From the NCBI GenBank assembly GCA_964655225.1, contig CAZZMB010000044.1, positions 1-17,626 of the forward strand: 17,626 nucleotides of DNA. The letters run 5' to 3'. Positions 14,943-17,626 of this stretch are shown here, in pieces. A program made the position numbers and the translations under genes. The notes beneath the pieces are model-generated. The model searched no databases. It saw nothing but the letters and a program-made list of their open reading frames with translations, and was not told the origin of the DNA. Origin of the DNA: JAFMKE01 sp964655225. GTDB taxonomy: Bacteria > Bacteroidota > Bacteroidia > Chitinophagales > UBA8649. Numbering within the stretch: position 1 is the first letter of the stretch; every line of letters begins with the position of its first letter.

Positions 14943-15612
14943 AATTATAATCTGGAATAAAATTATAGGGAGGATAAAACCTGCCATGACGGGAATACAA
15001 GCCATAAACATATTGTATTTCAAGTTTGTAAAACGGAGCTAAATCCGGATGGATATGAAGCTTCCAGTTTGGAGCTTGTTCCAAGTCCTTCAGAGATTTG
15101 TAAGAATGCACCTTCCCGGTAATATCTTGTGCATAAAAAGGCTCATTACTGTCAATGATCATCCACCCCTTTTTTGTTTGTACTTCACTCAGGGAATGCG
15201 AAAGCACTCCCTTAGAGGTAATTGTAGTCCAAAAATTTTTCTGGCTTCGAAATACAGCTACATGTCGAGTTTTAAATCCATTGAGCATCAATTGTTTTTC
15301 GATGCTCCGGCTATAGTCATAACAAAAGCCCGATCCGTTGGCAAGCAAATCTTTTGGTTCTCTTTTTGCGTTATATTCTATTGGACTAAAAAGAGGAAAC
15401 TTACGGTGTAATTCATTAAGCAATAAATCAATATATTCGATTTGTTCTTCAAAGCTTAGAGCATCCCCCACAACGGCAGGAGTCTTAAAAATGTGCTCCA
15501 AGGCTACTTCATCTTCGTGGCTAATTTTCTTGGGTACATTGTGTAAATAACCCAGAATAAGCAATGTGAAGCTCAATAATAGTAAAATCCGATGCTGCTT
15601 ATGCTTTCCCAT
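14917..15612 (-). CDS. Membrane-anchored transglutaminase-like (papain-fold) protein
   Basis: The product has 231 residues with an N-terminal hydrophobic anchor or uncleaved signal (about 8-23) after a basic start (MGKHKQHR), so the rest should be periplasmic. The segment SGFCYDYSRSIEKQLMLNGFKTRHVAVFR holds a Cys97 followed by a helix and the G-x-x-x-R-H-V pattern typical of transglutaminase-core domains. SHSLSEVQTKKGWMIIDSNEPF then supplies His139 and Asp154 in the usual HxxxEV...GWxxxD spacing. A Cys-His-Asp triad is thus intact. Possible activities are peptidase, acyl transfer or amide formation on glycan or protein; none can be chosen from sequence. The start overlaps the upstream glycosyltransferase by 14 bp, so it is co-translated with glycan genes, and it is the last gene of this run. 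Confidence 0.72.
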   Translation of the reverse strand: MGKHKQHRILLLLSFTLLILGYLHNVPKKISHEDEVALEHIFKTPAVVGDALSFEEQIEYIDLLLNELHRKFPLFSPIEYNAKREPKDLLANGSGFCYDYSRSIEKQLMLNGFKTRHVAVFRSQKNFWTTITSKGVLSHSLSEVQTKKGWMIIDSNEPFYAQDITGKVHSYKSLKDLEQAPNWKLHIHPDLAPFYKLEIQYVYGLYSRHGRFYPPYNFIPDYNFSELFYNF

Positions 15613-16702
15613 CTAGAAGTGATAAAAAATGATTTTTATTTGCATGAATAGAATATTTATTTACTACAGTTTTTCTTCCTGCTTCTCCCAATTTTTGTCT
15701 TAATTCTTTATTCTCTATCAATAAAGATAACTTTTTCACCCAACTTTCGTCTGTAGCACAAAGGAGGCCATTTTCTTGATCGAAAATTATTTCTTTATTC
15801 ACTCCCACATCTGCCAGCACAGAGGGGATTTCCATTGACATGTAGACCAGACCTTTTAAGCCGCACTTCCCTTTACTCCAATCATCGTTTGGCAATGGCA
15901 TAATTCCAATATCAATTTCCTCAAGTTCCTTAATCTCTGTCTCTTTTGTCCATTCTACGCCATTTATTTCTAGCTCCTTGTGCTGATATGAAGCATCCCC
16001 GATAACTTTAAAATATATGCTATTCCCAAATTTCTTTTTTATGGCCTCAAGAAATGGAATTGCTAACTTAAAATGCTCAATAGTCGTTTGACTTCCGCTC
16101 CAACCGATGCAAACTGTATTATCTATTTTAGGTCTTAATGGGCTCGATCGACTATACTCATTGGTATCGATACATGTTGGTATTAATTCCACCGCGTCTG
16201 AAAATTGCTTTGCATATTCTTGTAGAAAATGATTCCCTACTATGTTTACATGCGCCGCTTGAATAATTTGTTTGATCTTATTGGGGTTCTTTAAAAACGA
16301 GAGTTTTTTGTTCGCTTCAGAAACATTAGCCAGCCAAATGGAATCATCAAAATCAAAAATTAGTTTTGAGCGCTTAGCGATCGCTTTTTCAAAAAAAGCA
16401 GTACCCAGCATAAAGGCTTCTCGCTGAACAAAAACATACCTAAATTTTCTTGCTCTGAGAAAGCTTATAGCTAAAAGTTTAAGCACACTTTTAAGCACAA
16501 TTATTCCTTTTGAGAAAAAAGCTCCCGAAGCATAAAACTTTTTATCCATTGCTTCGCTTAGCAAATACTCATACTCGTAAGTAAGCTTGTTTTTTTCTAA
16601 AGCAGGGAGGAATTGTTCTATCCGATATCGCTGTGAAGGAGAGCGATTAGGCCGATGTAAACCTAAAAACAAAATATCTTTTTTCTTCTTATTGCTTGAC
16701 AT
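15599..16702 (-). CDS. GT-B fold glycosyltransferase (GT4-like)
   Basis: The product is 367 residues. The N-terminal domain has LGLHRPNRSPSQRYRIEQF and LIFDFDDSIWLA (about 114-125). The C-terminal domain has VCIGWSGSQTTIEH (about 197-210), VIGDASY and IMPLPNDDWSKGKCGLKGLVYMSM (about 267-290), followed by IPSVLADVGVNKEII and ENGLL. This is the pattern of a GT4-like subgroup in which the usual EX7E element is replaced by the GKCGLK segment at the nucleotide-sugar site. It probably adds one sugar to the lipid-linked repeat unit in the cytoplasm. The ATG lies 14 bp inside the end of the methyltransferase gene and its own end overlaps the transglutaminase-like gene by 14 bp, so the three are translationally coupled. 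Donor and linkage are unknown. Confidence 0.85.
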   Translation of the reverse strand: MSSNKKKKDILFLGLHRPNRSPSQRYRIEQFLPALEKNKLTYEYEYLLSEAMDKKFYASGAFFSKGIIVLKSVLKLLAISFLRARKFRYVFVQREAFMLGTAFFEKAIAKRSKLIFDFDDSIWLANVSEANKKLSFLKNPNKIKQIIQAAHVNIVGNHFLQEYAKQFSDAVELIPTCIDTNEYSRSSPLRPKIDNTVCIGWSGSQTTIEHFKLAIPFLEAIKKKFGNSIYFKVIGDASYQHKELEINGVEWTKETEIKELEEIDIGIMPLPNDDWSKGKCGLKGLVYMSMEIPSVLADVGVNKEIIFDQENGLLCATDESWVKKLSLLIENKELRQKLGEAGRKTVVNKYSIHANKNHFLSLLDGKA

Positions 16703-17564
16703 AAAACACTTTCATTGCATCTCCAACACCAAAAAATGTTAGCGTTGCGTTTACCAATTTTTTTATGCCTTTCCAATACCAAATATTCTCCATTTTACTT
16801 CTAAGCTTTTCGTCTTCCGTATCTGCCGAAATATAAGATTGCTTTTCAATTGTTTTTTGTGAGATTTTATGTCTTGTAATACTAAAACCTGTTGTTTCAA
16901 CTTTTGCTTTCTTAAAACCAGAGTTTAACAATAAACCGTTAAGTGTTTTTGGTGTATAATAGCAAAGATGTTCAGGGTAACTAACTACAATCCAATCAGG
17001 TCCACTTAGTTGTCTTGATAAGGAATTGAAATTTGGAGTTGTCAAATAAAGTACGCCTCCTTTCCTAAGCAATTTATAAAAATTAGCCATTTCCTCTTGT
17101 GGATTATTAATATGTTCAAGTACTTCAAAAGAAGTAATCACATCGAAGTGCGCTTCAGGATACAAGCTCGGGTCTAGTTTACCCTGCATCATTTTAATAC
17201 CTTTCTTTTTACAAATTTTAATGGCTTCATCAGTATATTCTGTGCCATAAACACTCCACCCTCGCTCAATTGCCACTTCTGCAAAATAACCAATTCCACA
17301 GCCTACGTCTATTAAATTTCCGGTCTTTCGAAATGGCTCAAATGAATCAAGTATTTCATGATATCTTTTTATTGTAATAGGGCTCAAATAGTCATTTCTG
17401 CCATAGCCCTCATAGTGTTTTATCAATTCTTCTGTGGTAGGGATGTTTTTTGCAAAAACAAATTTACATTCATTGCATTGGAGCATATTCCCATCCAAAT
17501 ACTCGCCCTTTTTTTGAAGCTTATCTGAACCGCAAATTAAACATAATGTTTGAACTTTACTCAT
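16689..17564 (-). CDS. SAM-dependent methyltransferase with N-terminal zinc ribbon
   Basis: The product is 291 residues. The N-terminus has two Cys pairs (C8-x2-C11 and C30-x2-C33) forming a zinc-ribbon-like module. A class I methyltransferase domain follows: motif I LIDVGCGIGYF (84-94), an acidic residue at the end of beta 2 (GTEYTD, E109), DVITSFEVLEHI (141-152) and LRKGGVLYLTTPN. This layout is common in methyltransferases of polysaccharide clusters that modify nucleotide sugars or lipid-linked glycans; it also resembles sugar C- or O-methyltransferases that carry an N-terminal zinc site. Substrate is not predictable. The ATG shares four bases (ATGA) with the stop of the preceding gene, and the 3' end overlaps the next glycosyltransferase gene. 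Confidence 0.88.
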   Translation of the reverse strand: MSKVQTLCLICGSDKLQKKGEYLDGNMLQCNECKFVFAKNIPTTEELIKHYEGYGRNDYLSPITIKRYHEILDSFEPFRKTGNLIDVGCGIGYFAEVAIERGWSVYGTEYTDEAIKICKKKGIKMMQGKLDPSLYPEAHFDVITSFEVLEHINNPQEEMANFYKLLRKGGVLYLTTPNFNSLSRQLSGPDWIVVSYPEHLCYYTPKTLNGLLLNSGFKKAKVETTGFSITRHKISQKTIEKQSYISADTEDEKLRSKMENIWYWKGIKKLVNATLTFFGVGDAMKVFYVKQ

Positions 17565-17626
17565 TCGCCTACTAATTTATGGTAAATGTTTAAATATCCT
17601 TGAACGCCCTCTTCTAGAGCAAAATA
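17561..17626 (-). CDS. C-terminal tail of an upstream gene, probably a glycosyltransferase (partial)
   Basis: Only 21 codons are visible (ending GYLNIYHKLVGE) before a TGA that overlaps the methyltransferase ATG (ATGA). The frame is open to the window edge. A short amphipathic end with a Y-L-x-x-Y pattern is usual for the C-terminal helix of GT4 glycosyltransferases, and the neighbours agree, but 21 residues cannot establish the family. Confidence 0.5.
   Translation of the reverse strand, partial: YFALEEGVQGYLNIYHKLVGE

Noticed and set aside
15049..15550. Two overlapping plus-strand frames of 120 and 70 codons
   Set aside because: Both are antisense to the transglutaminase-like gene, whose own frame holds an ordered Cys-His-Asp pattern and fits the tightly overlapped minus-strand run.
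1..17626. Anti-phage defence, toxin-antitoxin, prophage or transposon
   Set aside because: Every long frame is explained by envelope folding, glycan assembly, fluoride export or lipid-type hydrolysis; no integrase, transposase, terminal repeats or defence domains were seen.

Overview
The window looks like a chromosomal segment of a member of the Bacteroidota, possibly Cytophagales or a related marine lineage. The evidence is AT-rich DNA, Bacteroidota-type -7 promoter elements (TAnnTTTG), weak Shine-Dalgarno sequences, and two gene groupings usual in this phylum. One is a periplasmic folding-factor operon beside a MoxR ATPase. The other is a Wza/Wzc/WecA-type exopolysaccharide cluster whose tyrosine kinase ends in a Gly-Tyr repeat. 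Placement below phylum is inference. There are no rRNA, tRNA, CRISPR, insertion-sequence or phage signals. The window is almost fully coding; the largest gap is 155 bp (4714-4868).

Region 1 (1-4713, all minus strand) reads in transcription order: a two-parvulin-domain periplasmic isomerase (4713-2767), a small lipoprotein resembling a SurA chaperone domain without a parvulin domain (2766-1966), a SurA-like double-parvulin protein (2000-642), and the N-terminal two thirds of a MoxR AAA+ ATPase (635 to beyond base 1). Gaps are 0, -35 and 6 bp, so this is probably one operon for folding and delivery of outer-membrane proteins. A -7-type promoter element lies at 4741-4748.

Region 2 (4869-13547, minus strand) is an extracellular or capsular polysaccharide operon: asnB-like amidotransferase, family-4 glycosyltransferase, Wza-type export lipoprotein, Wzc-type chain-length regulator/tyrosine kinase, WecA/MraY-type undecaprenyl-phosphate sugar-1-phosphate transferase, a CrcB fluoride channel, and a secreted sphingomyelinase-like phosphodiesterase. 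A likely intrinsic terminator lies at 4822-4848. Gaps are small or overlapping throughout, so crcB and the phosphodiesterase appear to be co-transcribed with the glycan genes.

Region 3 (13611-17626) continues the glycan locus. A lone plus-strand gene encodes a polytopic membrane protein, a candidate Wzy-type polymerase or GT-C transferase. It converges on, and overlaps by 26 bp, a second minus-strand run. That run, in transcription order, is the tail of a probable glycosyltransferase, a zinc-ribbon SAM methyltransferase, a glycosyltransferase, and a membrane-anchored transglutaminase-like protein. These four genes overlap by 4 to 14 bp.

Taken together, the glycan genes form a nearly complete lipid-linked polysaccharide pathway: priming at undecaprenyl phosphate, sugar addition and modification, probable polymerisation, and Wzc/Wza-controlled export. 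No flippase (Wzx) is visible here. I see no clear evidence of a wholly new system. The most unusual elements are the hexanucleotide-encoded (GY)11 tail of the kinase, the transglutaminase-like protein, the unassigned lone polytopic protein, and the sphingomyelinase-like enzyme coupled to the glycan operon.
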